A stretch of DNA of 64,000 nucleotides from Medicago truncatula (taxonomy: Eukaryota; Streptophyta; Magnoliopsida; Fabales; Fabaceae): NCBI RefSeq assembly GCF_003473485.1, contig NC_053049.1, positions 8,494,001 to 8,558,000 of the forward strand, written 5' to 3'. Of the stretch, positions 24,130 through 36,000 are shown piece after piece. The position numbers were made by a program, and so were the translations under genes. Numbering within the stretch: the stretch's first letter is position 1; every line of letters begins with the position of its first letter. The notes beneath the pieces are model-generated. The model saw only the letters and a program-made list of their open reading frames with translations, had not been told where the DNA came from and searched no databases.

Positions 24130-25092
24130 TAAGGGTGGTAAAATGGATGGATTACATGGATATGGATTTGGATCATAATGGATGGATAAAAAAAATCCAT
24201 TAGTCCATTAAAATCCAACAATTTTTTTTAAAAAAAAAAAAAAAACCATCCAATCTATCCATTAGGTTTTATGTCCATCCAATCCATCCATTATTAAATT
24301 TAAATGGATGGATTATCCATCCAATCGGTTTAATAAAATGTATTATTTATTTTTAATTTTTTAGTTAATTAATTGGTTTGTTAATAAATTGGTGCAGAAA
24401 GTAATGACATTCATAATTCCTTTTTTAATTAAGTCTAATGCTTATTTTTGTATAAGTTTTTGTATAAGCCCAAAACATATTTTTTTAAAAGTCCAAAGGT
24501 GAAAATAAAATAAATAAATAAAAGGTGGTGGTGCACCGGCGTTGACTACCGGACACCACCGTTGACCGGCAGTCTTCGGCGACCTACACGGCGGAGGACG
24601 GCGGTGACATTCTCGGAAATCCAGATATCTCGGCGACTCACGGCGGGGCTCCGGCGAGATCACGGTGGTGGACGGTGGCTGCCCGACGGAGCTCCGGTGG
24701 CAATAGATGTTGACATTCTGTTGACCTTTTTTTTTTTAATGGGCTGATTTTTTTTTTTAATTGAATGAGCTGATTCTTATGGGCCAAACATTTGAGGAAA
24801 GAATAAGAATATTTCTTTTTAGGCCCCTATAATTAAAAATATAGCTTGTTTTTATTTATTAACAAAATTAATTTAAATCATGTTTAAAATAATTTTATAT
24901 CCAATGGATTATTATTAATATTTTAGATGATCCAATGGATTTTTAAAATAAGGTGGATGGATTGGATGTATCCATAATTTTAAATGGATGGATTAAATCC
25001 AATCCATTAACTATTTTTTTTGTTTGGTGGATGGATTGGATGGATATTATGGTGGATGGATATGGATTTGATGGATCCTTTTGCCACCCCTA
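24130..25092. mobile_element. Non-autonomous hAT element with GC-rich internal insert
   Basis: The 963-base element is bounded by an exact 8-bp target duplication CTTTGCAT (24122-24129 and 25093-25100), the size made by hAT transposases. Its ends read TAAGGGTGGTAAAATGGATG and, from the right, TAGGGGTGGCAAAAGGATCC, an imperfect terminal inverted repeat. Subterminal zones are crowded with GGATGGAT/ATCCATCC repeats. No transposase is encoded. About 200 internal bases (24525-24725) are strikingly GC-rich and not repeat-like, as if captured from a gene. Confidence 0.85.
24525..24725. other. GC-rich cargo inside the hAT element
   Basis: Sequence such as GACCTACACGGCGGAGGACG and GGCGGGGCTCCGGCGAGATC stands out from the AT-rich element. 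Frames are open for about 60-70 codons on both strands with Arg/Pro/Gly-rich products. No protein family was recognised. Confidence 0.6.
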
Positions 25093-25289
25093 CTTTGCAT
25101 TATAGGCTATAATTTATAGCACAATTTATCATAAATTTTTAAGGGTTAATTTGGAAATTATCATTGCATCATGGAATGAACCGATGTTTGTTTTACCTCA
25201 ATATTTTCTTATTATGATTTAATATAAACTTTTCTACTTAAAAAGCATATAATAATAAGCTGATTTAAAATGATTTAAGCATTATGAGA

Positions 25290-26175
25290 ATAGAAATTAT
25301 CAGATGTTGCACGGCAAAAGTTCCTTATGCACCGTGCATAAACACTTCACAACCATCAGATCTAGTGTACACGTGTAATAATCATAAGCTTCTCAAATTA
25401 CACCAAATCAAACTTCATTTGCTTCAAACATTTCTCTCACTAAAACATAAAGTTCTCCCTCTTTCTCTACAATTCAGATGAGTCTTCATCTCTTACGGCC
25501 ACACATGATGATTCTGGCGCGGTGGTGGTACCACCGCGCCGGAGTTCAAAACTCCGTCCAAATAAAAAAAAAATTCACGGTTTTAGACATCTTTTTTTGT
25601 GTTGATTCCAAATATCACCTTAGATTTCTCAAAAAAAAACTCACACTAGCGTAGATCTACGAGTAAAAAAACAGAACAAAAAGAGAAAATGAAACTACCT
25701 CTTGTTCTTCACGGATCTGTTTCGCGTTTTGGTCTTCTTCTCCGATCCGGTTCAGATTTGTTGTTGTGTTGAAGTGTTGTTCCGATCCGGTTCGAATCTT
25801 GTTGTGGTAGGTTGTACGAACTCTCCCTCTACCTCTTATAAACCGATTCTGGATCTGGAAACTATTAAGTACATCTAATGGTTTTGGAGTACAGCTGCTG
25901 AAAATCATTAAGTACATCTAATGGTTTTCCACAACAAAATGGTTTTGGCATTCCGGTACGGTGATGATGACGGTGATGATGATGAACGACGGTGTTGATA
26001 TTGAGATTGAATATTTCAGTGGTGATGATGATGAACGACGGTGATGATTCAGTTTGTTTCCGTGTTTGGTTCGTTTTGTTTTGTTTTGTTTGGTTTCCTT
26101 TGGGGGTGTAGAAGCAATTATGTTGGGATTTCCTTATGCACCATAACCGATCCCATGTTGCACTCCCATATCTAA
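25290..26175. repeat. Uncharacterised repeat-like block with palindromes
   Basis: Boxes TTCCTTATGCACC occur near both edges (25321-25333 and 26130-26142). Inside are a GC hairpin (GGCGCGGTGG and CCACCGCGCC, 25516-25540), twin CCGATCCGGTTC motifs (25741-25752, 25782-25793) and a direct repeat AAGTACATCTAATGGTTTT (25867-25885, 25910-25928). It looks like a non-autonomous transposon interior, but I could not prove ends or a target duplication. Confidence 0.4.
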
Positions 26176-26189
26176 TATTCCATTGAGTC

Positions 26190-28390
26190 AAAAAAAAAGA
26201 ATCTAATATCCCATCAGTTAATTTTATAAAAGGTGGGTTGTATAATAAACATATACTGTCAATGTCAATGTTAAATAAAAGAGCAATGCTATATCTCTAA
26301 AAAAATAACATTAAGAATTCTTCGAGAATAAAGAACAACCAATCACAATGCATTGTTTGCCACAATTAAAGGAGATGTGGTTAAAAAATAGAAAATGAAC
26401 AAATAAATCATGCAATTGTCTTGAAAAATTCATAATGCTATTTTTTTTTTAGAGAAATAGCATTTTCCTAAATAAAATAGCTTAAATGTATTTGGAAGAT
26501 ACAATGACATATTAACACTTGTTTTTTTGGGTACAAGACACGTGTTTTCTTTTCCTAATATATTAATATATGTAATGTGAACTACCTTTGCATAGTTGCA
26601 TTGTCTGCGCATATTTGAACAATTATTTCAAATATAAATATCATCAAATATTCTAGATCAAGTTCATATTTTTCATGCTTTGACCAAGTTCAAACCAATG
26701 CAGAATTAGGAGTGTGGATATCCTAGATGCCAGCAATGAATCAAATATATATTTTCATTGAGAAAGTTTGCCTCCTACAGAGATCTTCCTCCAGATTATA
26801 TATGTTTGGAATCCAAACTTGTGGGATATCATTGGAAGCTGGAAGCCAGCCATATATAAATACCATCAATTCATGAACTTATTCAATTTAACTAGTTATC
26901 AATGAGTCCATCTAGCTAGCATATTTTGATATTCTGATTTGCATTCTCATGGCACACACATATACACTTATTACATAAGATGAGTACTCCGCATTACAAG
27001 CTAGCTTTACTTGACTACACTATTTTAAAAAGAGTAGTGTTATATATAGCGACCAACTTGACTCGAAACGAAAAAAAGAGTAGTGTTATATGTAGCGATC
27101 AACTTGACTCGCAAACACCACCATGAACTTGTACAAGACTGAGTTGTAGAAAAATTGTGAAAAAAATATTAGCATGCGTTTCATGAAACACACACTCAAA
27201 TAGCCGATAAAACTAGTTCGTTATGTAATTTGTGACGGTGTGCTTGCTATATCAAGCAATTTTCTTTTAAAAATTGTACCAAAACAAACAATTCATTCGG
27301 TTGAACCTTGAATTGGCATTTACTATGGTTCGGTTATTTTGGTGATTTGATTGGACTTTCGTCGCAATTTAAAGGGTTTAAAACGATTAAATCATGACTC
27401 AAATGTTTTGTCGATTAAATGTTTTTTTCAAATTTTAAAATATTATTTGACGTATACTATAACATACTTCCTAACATTAAGGAGGATCACCGATATAAAA
27501 TGCGAATTTTGCAATAGATCTCCTATAAATTATGATGTTATCTTAAAATTTAAAGTTGAACCTAACACAACCTTAAAAGCTAACCCGCGAGACGAGAGTT
27601 ACCCCAAATTGAGCATTTCGGATGCAAGAAAGTTAAAAACACTAAGTAGAGATATATACCTTGCCACATTTGATAAGAACACATAGCTTCAATAAGATAA
27701 AAAGTTTAGAACAACTTGTGCACCAAAAAAGTTACACATATGAACTATGTAGCATCAATACTTTAGATTAAAAGTAAGTCTGATGTCTACTATAGATTGA
27801 TGTTGGACATCAAAACAACACTGAGATATGCACATTTAATTTTTCTTTCATTTTTTAAAATTATTGTTGTTAACGTTTCAAAATCTATATCGTGTGAGTG
27901 CATATGTCAAGAACATTGCAAGAACATGGTCTATTGAAGTTACCGTTCTTACATGTGACTCTTAACATAAAAAAAAAAAACCCTATATTATATTTAAGAA
28001 CTATAGTAAGAACATGTCATACCCTAAACACCACTATCTCATCTATATCATTAGTGATTAAGGTGAATCTCCAAGAGACCAATTATAAAACAACCAAGAT
28101 GAAAGTAAATCCAAACACAATCCATATCCACCAACATAATCAAGATTCATCAAAGAATAGCTAGTTAAAAAAATAGGGCAATATCTTTGGCATAACAATA
28201 ATTACTACTACTAGTATATGCTAGTTGCCAAGATATTAAACTCAAGATATGTCATGCATTAAGAAACTATGATAAATTAAACAGCTGGCCTCATATATGG
28301 TTTAATAATTTGGAAGTAACAAAGAAAGATGTTGTTGTTGGGAGTTAACAAAGGTAGAATCCAACAAAAACTCCAATCCACCTAAGAGTT
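26190..28390. other. Intergenic, no gene recognised
   Basis: AT-rich. A TATA-like CCATATATAAATACC at about 26850-26864 has no coding sequence behind it. Open frames at 27351-27686 and 27898-28164 lack recognisable domains and good codon patterns. Confidence 0.35.
27028..27110 (+). repeat. Short tandem direct repeat
   Basis: AGAGTAGTGTTATATATAGCG followed by ACCAACTTGACTCG is repeated with two base changes about 46 bases later, separated by GAAACGAAAAA. Probably the end of a decayed element. Confidence 0.8.
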
Positions 28391-28399
28391 GAGGTAAGG

Positions 28400-28708
28400 T
28401 TGCCGGGTTCCTGTTCCCATGGCTTTGTCTGGATTACAGCAGTGTTCCCTCTTTTCATGTTCACCTTTGCCACTTTTCTAATTAACCTTCCTCGTTTTGC
28501 CACACTTATTACATTGGTAACACAAGCAATCTATTACTTTATTGCAACAACTACTCCCACGTTCATTCCCCCTCACTCACTTCCTTCAAATTTAAACCCT
28601 CTAAAGCCTGCAAATCCCTCACTTTTCGAGCTTGCCCACGTTCACTTCCATTTTACTCCATTTTTCAGTCAACTTTTATGTATAAATGGATTTTCTAAAC
28701 TTGCGTAA
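28400..28708 (+). CDS. Weak candidate small hydrophobic ORF (102 aa)
   Basis: The frame from 28400 encodes 102 residues with a hydrophobic, Phe/Leu/Ile-rich first half (residues 8-50) that could span a membrane once or twice, then a Pro/Asn-rich part. I do not recognise it. It lies alone between repeats, with no clear promoter or introns, and could be a chance frame in pyrimidine-rich DNA. It is listed because it is longer and less repetitive than other orphan frames here. Confidence 0.15.
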   Translation: MPGSCSHGFVWITAVFPLFMFTFATFLINLPRFATLITLVTQAIYYFIATTTPTFIPPHSLPSNLNPLKPANPSLFELAHVHFHFTPFFSQLLCINGFSKLA

Positions 28709-28792
28709 TCGTGCGGTCGATGAATGTCGGCCGCTAGATTCAGATCAAACGATTTACATTTTTTTTAAGTTTAAGAATAGATATTATTATTA

Positions 28793-29066
28793 CTACCTTC
28801 GTTCCTTTTCAATTGTCACATTTTGACATTTTACACAAATCAAGACAATCAATAAATGTTGCTACTTTTGATACAATAATTTTTATTTTTACTATAATAA
28901 CCTTATTTATTTAACATCTCATTACATATATTTCTCTCTCCACAATAATAAATAAGGATAATATTAGTAAAATAACATTTAATGTTGCATTGAACTATGT
29001 AAAGTGACACTTAAATAAGAACAAAAAAATTCTACAAGAGAGACACTTAAAAAGGAACGGAGGGAG
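28793..29066. mobile_element. Stowaway MITE
   Basis: Ends read CTACCTTCGTTCC and, inverted, CTCCCTCCGTTCC, the Stowaway (Tc1/mariner-derived) signature, with TA on both sides (28791-28792, 29067-29068). Length 274 bases, no coding. Confidence 0.85.
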
Positions 29067-29376
29067 TAATTAAAAGGATTTTAATGACTATTTTACAACG
29101 GTTTTATATGAGATTAAACTCATTTGATAAGGTTATAAGGTCAAACTCTTATACCTTACATAATTTTCATTCAATGAGAGAGTGAAAGTTAAAATAAGAG
29201 TATTAGAGTGAGTATTGCTGGCACTACACGCTCAATCTGCTCTTTAAAATATAACTTAAAATTAAATCTGTCTGATCTTCATTCAACGGTCAAGATTGCA
29301 ACTAATCAACATGTCGACTAAAGAGATTTCATTTCCCTTTGGGACTTGGGTTTGGTGTTTGCTTATTTATATCTAT

Positions 29377-29386
29377 CTATAAATAT
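29377..29386 (+). promoter_or_regulatory. TATA box of the DVL/RTFL gene
   Basis: CTATAAATAT lies about 130 bases upstream of the micropeptide start codon at 29511, in a normal core-promoter position. Confidence 0.5.
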
Positions 29387-29510
29387 GTATTTTAACTCCC
29401 ACGTACTTCCTCAGGCTGTGTGTAGCAAGCCTTTTTTTTAGGGGTTTCCTCTTTGATAAACAACAAAAGTTCTAGCTCCAAATATACTTTAAACTACCAT
29501 AGAATCAACC

Positions 29511-29687
29511 ATGGCAGAGTTTCAAAACTTGAAGTACAAGCAAGGAGAAAAGGTTGCTACAAAGAAAAAAAGGAATGGAATTAGTAGCAAGTGTGCTTCT
29601 TTGGTTAAGGAGCAACGAGCTCGTCTCTACATCGTTCGTCGTTGTGCCACCATGCTTCTTTGTTGGTACATTCAAGGAGAAGACTAG
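29511..29687 (+). CDS. RTFL: DVL/ROTUNDIFOLIA4-like small plasma-membrane peptide
   Basis: A single-exon frame of 58 codons. The C-terminal half reads KCASLVKEQRARLYIVRRCA then TMLLCWY, the conserved DVL/RTFL domain (residues 27-53). Known family members are plant-specific micropeptides of roughly 40-140 aa that sit at the plasma membrane and restrict polar cell proliferation, shaping leaves, fruits and trichomes when overexpressed. The N-terminus (1-26) is Lys-rich and unconserved, as usual. The start context is good (A at -3, G at +4), and a TATA box lies about 130 bases upstream. No intron, also typical. There are no related neighbours. The final residues YIQGED replace the more usual CW(x)xYD-like ending. 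I am confident of the family but not of which paralogue. Confidence 0.9.
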   Translation: MAEFQNLKYKQGEKVATKKKRNGISSKCASLVKEQRARLYIVRRCATMLLCWYIQGED

Positions 29688-30095
29688 CAACATACTCTCT
29701 AACAAACTCCTCGGATCGCACCTCCTTTTGGTCTTCCTTTATAGCTATAAATAACACGCGGAGAAGACTATAACTAGCAACACACTTTCTGACACTTTCT
29801 TTCCGACCTTTTCTCTTCGTATAACCTAAAGATCACACTTCTCAATCTCTCTTCCCAAAAGATGAAACCTTGAAGCTACTCAATATGGATAGGCTGCCAG
29901 CCCAGTTGGAATATATGGACTCTTAATTTCCATTATGTATTTTTCTTCCCTTTTTTACCCTTTGAAAAAACTCAAATGGTTTTTCATGTGGAAATTGGAG
30001 AGTTTTCTGGATTTTCTACAACATGGACAGGCATAATCACTACATATGTAGCTGGCAAGGAACTAATTAACTGATAGTTTTTTCATCTGATATAT

Positions 30096-30255
30096 CACTA
30101 CTAGAAAAAGCAAAATTAGCGAGGGAAATTAGTGACGGAAAAAATGAAATTCCTCACAAATTCTTTGGTCGCAAAATTTAGTGACGGAATTAGAGAGAGA
30201 TTTTATGTTTTCCCTCACTAAATTTCCCTCACTAAATTTAGTTTTTTAAGTAGTG
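30096..30255. mobile_element. Short non-autonomous CACTA (En/Spm) element
   Basis: It begins CACTACTAGAAAAA and ends TTTTTTAAGTAGTG. The CACTA/TAGTG ends and 3-bp target duplication TAT (30093-30095, 30256-30258) are diagnostic. Subterminal TAGTGACGGA and TAGTGAGGG-type repeats are present. 160 bases, no coding. Confidence 0.9.
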
Positions 30256-30277
30256 TATATATATATATATATATATG
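30256..30277 (+). repeat. (TA)n microsatellite
   Basis: Eleven TA units immediately after the CACTA element; the repeat probably pre-existed as the target site. Confidence 0.9.
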
Positions 30278-32780
30278 ATGGTGGAATAATTGTAATTTTG
30301 GAATGTTAGTCCTTCACATGGACATTACTTTTCTGCATATTTTCTTGTATAACCACCTTTTTCCTTTTATAGCAAGACCCTTTTGGAATTATATCTATTC
30401 TTTTTTTCTTTTACAATTGATATTATGACTAAAAGAACTAGGATTTGGTCCCAATGCAAAGTTGAAAAATACAAAAGGGAATAAACTCATATCATATGTT
30501 GTATGTTATAGAAGACATATATTGTAAAATTAGTAATTGTTATTCATGAAGTTGCGTCTTTGTGAGAAGGATTAAATATGTTTTTTTTTTTTGAGAGAAA
30601 ATATGTTTTCTTGTAAAATCGACAAATTTTGAATGTGTGATTGTGTTCCTTATAAAAAAAAATATCATTATGATCCATCTAAAATCGTTACAGTTAGTAC
30701 TCATCTTTTTAATGAAAAGAATCAGTCTTAGCATTCCACTTAGCAATTAGGATACAATACACTAGTAATTGTTTTCCCAAGGGATATACACTAATAATTG
30801 GATTAAATATGTTTTATTAAGGGATTTAGCTTACCAGTAAATCTATAGAGTACCCGCACGAACTTAGGTTTTTTAGACTTAATTTATATTTGAGTGCTTA
30901 GTGACAATCAACGATTCTTTGTCGATTTTTAAAAATGAGTTATAATGGGATTGAATTGCAGCGTAGTGAGTCATATTCATTTGATTTATGTTGCGATCCT
31001 TTTAATTTATGAATTACTCAAAATTTATCCTAATTGTTAGTGGACATTAATTAAACGGTGATTAAATCCATTTCAATATCACATTTGGCACACATTGATG
31101 CACACATCATTGTACTTATATGGAGTAATTTCCTTACATCTCTCTCATGATCCTCACTCACAAGTAGTACTTATTTGCCTTATATCTTGTCTCCTCTATG
31201 CCCCTCAAGCTGTTCCCAAACAACTTGCACCCCTTTGTTGTATGGATGTCTTGTGGATGCAATGCAACCAGTAAAAGAACTCTCACAAACCGGTTTTCAA
31301 AGTGGGGTTTGGATCCTCTCAACCAACCATTTCTCTACTCTCTATCTCTCTCATCAGTTCTTCTTCTCTCACTTCCATTTTTTTTCTTCTCTATTCCATT
31401 TGATGGAGAGGAACCATTTCATTTAAAGGATGATTGACAACCATATATAAATAAATACATTTTCATGTCTTATCTCATCAAATGTGAAACTCTTAACAAA
31501 AATAATAATGAGTTGTCTAAACGTTCAATTTAGTGTGTGTTATGGTGAAAGTATGATATTAGAGGAAGAGGTTACCTCACTGCCCCTATGAATAGGTCAA
31601 CTACTCAAAGTTGGAAGCCAAACTATTCATTAACAAGGCCTTGATCACGACACATTGCTGACAAGGTCTAACCCCGGTTCTACTTCAAGAACAAAAACAT
31701 ACTGAAATAGGAAATTTTGATTAAAAAGATTTTGAGATAAAGATATTGATTTGACAACATTATTTGGAAGGTTGATGATATGACAACACAAATGTTTTGG
31801 CTCTTTTTAGCTATTCCGAATTTCCATTATATGGTCTGGCCTTGCAAAGGTAGACATGTATATCTTGATCATATTCTCTGTCATCCCAAATTTGCAACAC
31901 AAGATCTAAGAGACAGACAACCAAGTGTGAGATGAGTTAGTGGTTGCATCCATAATAATCCAGTCATGCAGGTGTCATATAAAAATTAGGTTTCAAGTCC
32001 CTATAATGCTTATTGAACATTTTCAAAATGGCCCACATGAGTCATTCACTGAGAGGTCAGTGTTAAAAATCTTTGTCATTATAAAAATAAAAATAAAAAG
32101 TCTTTTACTTTATGTGTAAGAAAATAAATAAAAAAGTCTTTTTCTACAACCAAGTCTTTCACAAGTTCAACTCCTCAAATTAACTCCTACTTTGTTTATG
32201 AAGATTTGTACATAAAACAAATTAAAAACAGATTGAAAACAATTTTGTAATTAAATATTAAAGCCAAGAAACCAAAATGGAAAACGTTTTCTCAGACCAA
32301 ATAGACCATGAAATATATTTGAGATGGATTTGTCATTGTTTGGACCTTGCAATGATGGGAGCTGTATAACACATGTTTGTCCCTATAAACAAAGTTGGTC
32401 AATCAAATCTTCAATATGACAAAATTACTTATATTCATCATGGCCAAGTCTAAGATCAGCAACAACTATTCACAATCTCAAACCCTATACACCATCTATA
32501 ACTATTGTCTTTTATGATTACATGGTATCTTCTAGCTTGTAGCTTGCAAAAGTCCAGTTAAACATTTTGGAAGCTTAAATTCAACGTACGCAACCATGGA
32601 AATGATAAAGGATTTTATACGAAGATAACTAGCACACAATCTATCCATATAAATTTGTTATGACAGAAGTTTTGGAAGAGAGAAAGCTGTCTACTTTCAA
32701 GAATAGAACATGCCACAAAGCTCATGCTTATTGTGGTTTTATAAGACACATTTTAGCCATGATACACAATAATACTTGTA
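30278..32780. other. Intergenic, no gene recognised
   Basis: AT-rich sequence. The pyrimidine-rich segment 31175-31437 is open in two frames but has no recognisable domain. The end of this stretch probably includes the 3' UTR of the minus-strand phosphoesterase gene. Confidence 0.35.
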
Positions 32781-33031
32781 ATTTGTGAATGTAATGTATG
32801 CATCCTATGTTGATTCTTATAACATTATATTACAATAGATAACGAATATAGCAGTGATGGAGAACAAGATCCTAGTAAAAAAAATGAGACAAGGCGTTGA
32901 AAATTATATTATGTAAGCTACCAATTAAACATACAGAAGCATGAACTATCTAATTGGTTCTACTACATTTCTTCATTACAACAAAATCTTGGTAAAATCT
33001 GAATGATATAACTCACGTATGAATCTCGTCT

Positions 33032-36000
33032 TTACTTGTCAATCCAATCCTTGAATAGCAACATCATGTAAAGAGGAACATTGACAGCTGCAATCACGGT
33101 CAGCATTCGCAGTGTGCGTAGTAGTCTTTGGATTATAATTGTTGTTTTTGATTTGCCTGTTCTGGGAGGTATTTTTGCTAGAGGATCAAGCTCGATGGTT
33201 GAAGCCATATCCATATTCACAGAGAAAGCTGCTTCTTGACCAGTATTTTTTCTAGCAGTTGGCCGCAATACAACATTACCCCTGGCAGCGGATAAAAAAA
33301 ACACAGGAAGATGCTTAAGTTTTGTCTCCAATATTTAACAGATTTGGCTGCTGTTTGGGTAAACAGTTTAATTAAGCGCTTATAAGTGCTTATGAATTAA
33401 GTTAATTTCTATAACAAAAGAAAAAATAAATGTTAATTTTTTTCATATAAGGTATAAGCTATTTCATAGGCCGTTATGGAGAGCTTATGAAAATAATCTG
33501 AAAATAGTTGATGGACATGTCACAAGTTGTTTCCATAAGCTCTCCCAAACAGCCTCACAAGTATTTATAACATGAGCACTTATCATACAAATGCTTATGT
33601 ATATGCTAATTAGTATAACAAAAGATAAGAAAATGTTAAATTGTTTTCATATAAGTTATAAGCTATTATGTGAGCTTATGAAAATAAGCTGAAAATAGCT
33701 GACGGGTATGTCATAAGTTGTTTCCATATGCTAGTATATAAGTTCAAATCAGCCAATTCAGACAAGCTCATGATGTTAGTTTTAGTTTCATGACAAACTA
33801 AGAAATCACAGTTATCTAGGATTGAACTTCCAAATATGTTTTCCATGTACTGTGTAATAGCACGGATATGCAAACCAAAGTTTACCTTTCTCCCAAGCTT
33901 CGCTCATTTGAATTTACAGTGGATGCCTTCAAGGGTTTCTTTATAAGATGCATTGAGCCTTCTGCATCCCACATCATCTCATATTCATAGTTGGCATCCT
34001 CGTCTTTCTCTTTTGTTTCATTTTTAGATACGATAGAAGCTATAAGTTGTTTAAAATTGCCCACCAAATTCCAACACTGATGCCAGAAACTTGTGTTACT
34101 TGTTGGCCAAAGTAGGAGGGCAAGGAGGGTAAAAACAAATTGCACAATATACCTGGAAATTGCAGCAAAACATAAGAGCTGATTTAATGGAAATGCACTG
34201 TTGATGTAAAACAGTTTTACACAGACATCCAATGAGAACTACTGATATTTTCAAGTAGGTCCTCGTTGTAACCACAAATTAAAAATAACAGAAAAATATT
34301 GAAGTCTCAATGGACCACGTCAGTGTAAACTTACACTGACAGTGCATGTCCCATTTTCTCTTATTATTGGGAAAAACCCAAGTCCCACATCGGATAGATA
34401 AGACTCTTGAGAAGAGTATATAAAGAGGAGGCAATCCTCACCTTACAAGCCGGTTTTGTAAGGATGAGTTAGGCCCCAAATTACAACATGGTATCAAAGC
34501 TTGTCGAATTCAAGGGCCACAACATATATACTCTTCTCAAGAGTCTTATCTATCCGATGTGGGACTTGGGTTTTTCCCAATACACCCCCCTCACGCCCAG
34601 CACTCTTTGGGCTTGGTGCGTGAATAGGTTTAGGCGGCCCCACTTTATATACTCTTCTCAAGAGTCTATCTATCCGATGTGGGACTTGGGTTTTTCCCAA
34701 TACTTATAGAAAAGCTCAGGAAAAAATTATATTAAAAATCATAATCAGAATTTAGAACAATACCACATATAAATGTGAAATTGCTTTGGAAGGTAACATA
34801 GATGAGTCAACAAAGGCTCTTCTGGAATGGAAGCGGAAGCATTTGGAAGAGTTGAGTTAACAACTGATAACAGCATGAAAGAAGGATACAAGTTTCCTTG
34901 TTGCCAACTTATAGTACCTAGAGTGTGCTGCACGCTACTGTCAGTTAAAATGTTCAAACACGCAACTACACTGTCCAGATGAGACAATCACATTCTTACC
35001 TCCTTTATAGGCCCGGATTTAGATTGATGAGTGATGGTGCATTGATCATGATCATGGCCGGATAAAATAAGCTTCTGCCAAAATCAGAAGTTCTAAAATT
35101 GAAAACATAAACTAAATAGCACACTATACATATAAAATATAATTTGTCTGCAACTTAATCATAGATTATTATTTTTATTCCCCCGTCAATATCAAGGTGG
35201 AACAGCAATGCACAAAAATCTAAAGAGAAGGTAGATGACTCACAGGTTTGATAGTATCTAGTAAAGACTTTGATGACTTCTCAAAAACATAATTTTGATA
35301 CCTGAATGGACAAAAAAAGTCAACAAATCTCAGTATAAATGAGCCACTTATGAAAGCTCATGCAAATTCCACGCCATAAGATGAGTAACTTACGTAATAC
35401 CGTTAGTCTTATCATGCCAAGCGTGATGTATCCTCTAAAAATTAAAAGAAAGAGAGAGTAATTAGTAGTTTCAAGAACAGCAACTGGCAGGTTAGAAAAA
35501 AATAAGATTTCAGACAAAACCCACGGCATAACAGTATTCTGAGGGACATTGCTCTACGAAATACAACATGCTTACTATAGATTTATTACTTCATGAAACT
35601 GTAATAAACTTTACCTGATTGATAATTGGGGAAGTACGATCAGGGCCACAGTAAGTACCATCCGGTCGATATAAAGGAATGTGTGTTAATAAGACTCTTG
35701 GACGAACTACATCATCTAGTAAAGTACAAAAAACTTGTGGATTATTACAGGACACATGATCAAACCAAAAAATGAATCAGATGTACAGGCCAGTTTATAC
35801 CTACAGAGATATTCTTTACAAATTCCCAAGTTTGAGAAGCCAGATGCTTCTGTGGGTGTCCTGTAGAAAATATAGTGAATTTAGTAATTTCAACTTCTTA
35901 AAAACTCTTCAAGCAATGACTTTGACTTTTATAAATACATAACCAGCACATGATTGAAATTTATAATATTTCAGTTATACAAATTATGTTCGTTATTTAA

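Noticed and set aside
26840..26990. Promoter-like CCATATATAAATACC followed by an ATG
   Set aside because: Frames after it stop within a few codons and no exon is recognisable downstream.
32439..32518. Short ATG frame of about 25 codons (MAKSKISNNY...)
   Set aside because: Too short, no conserved motif, no promoter evidence.
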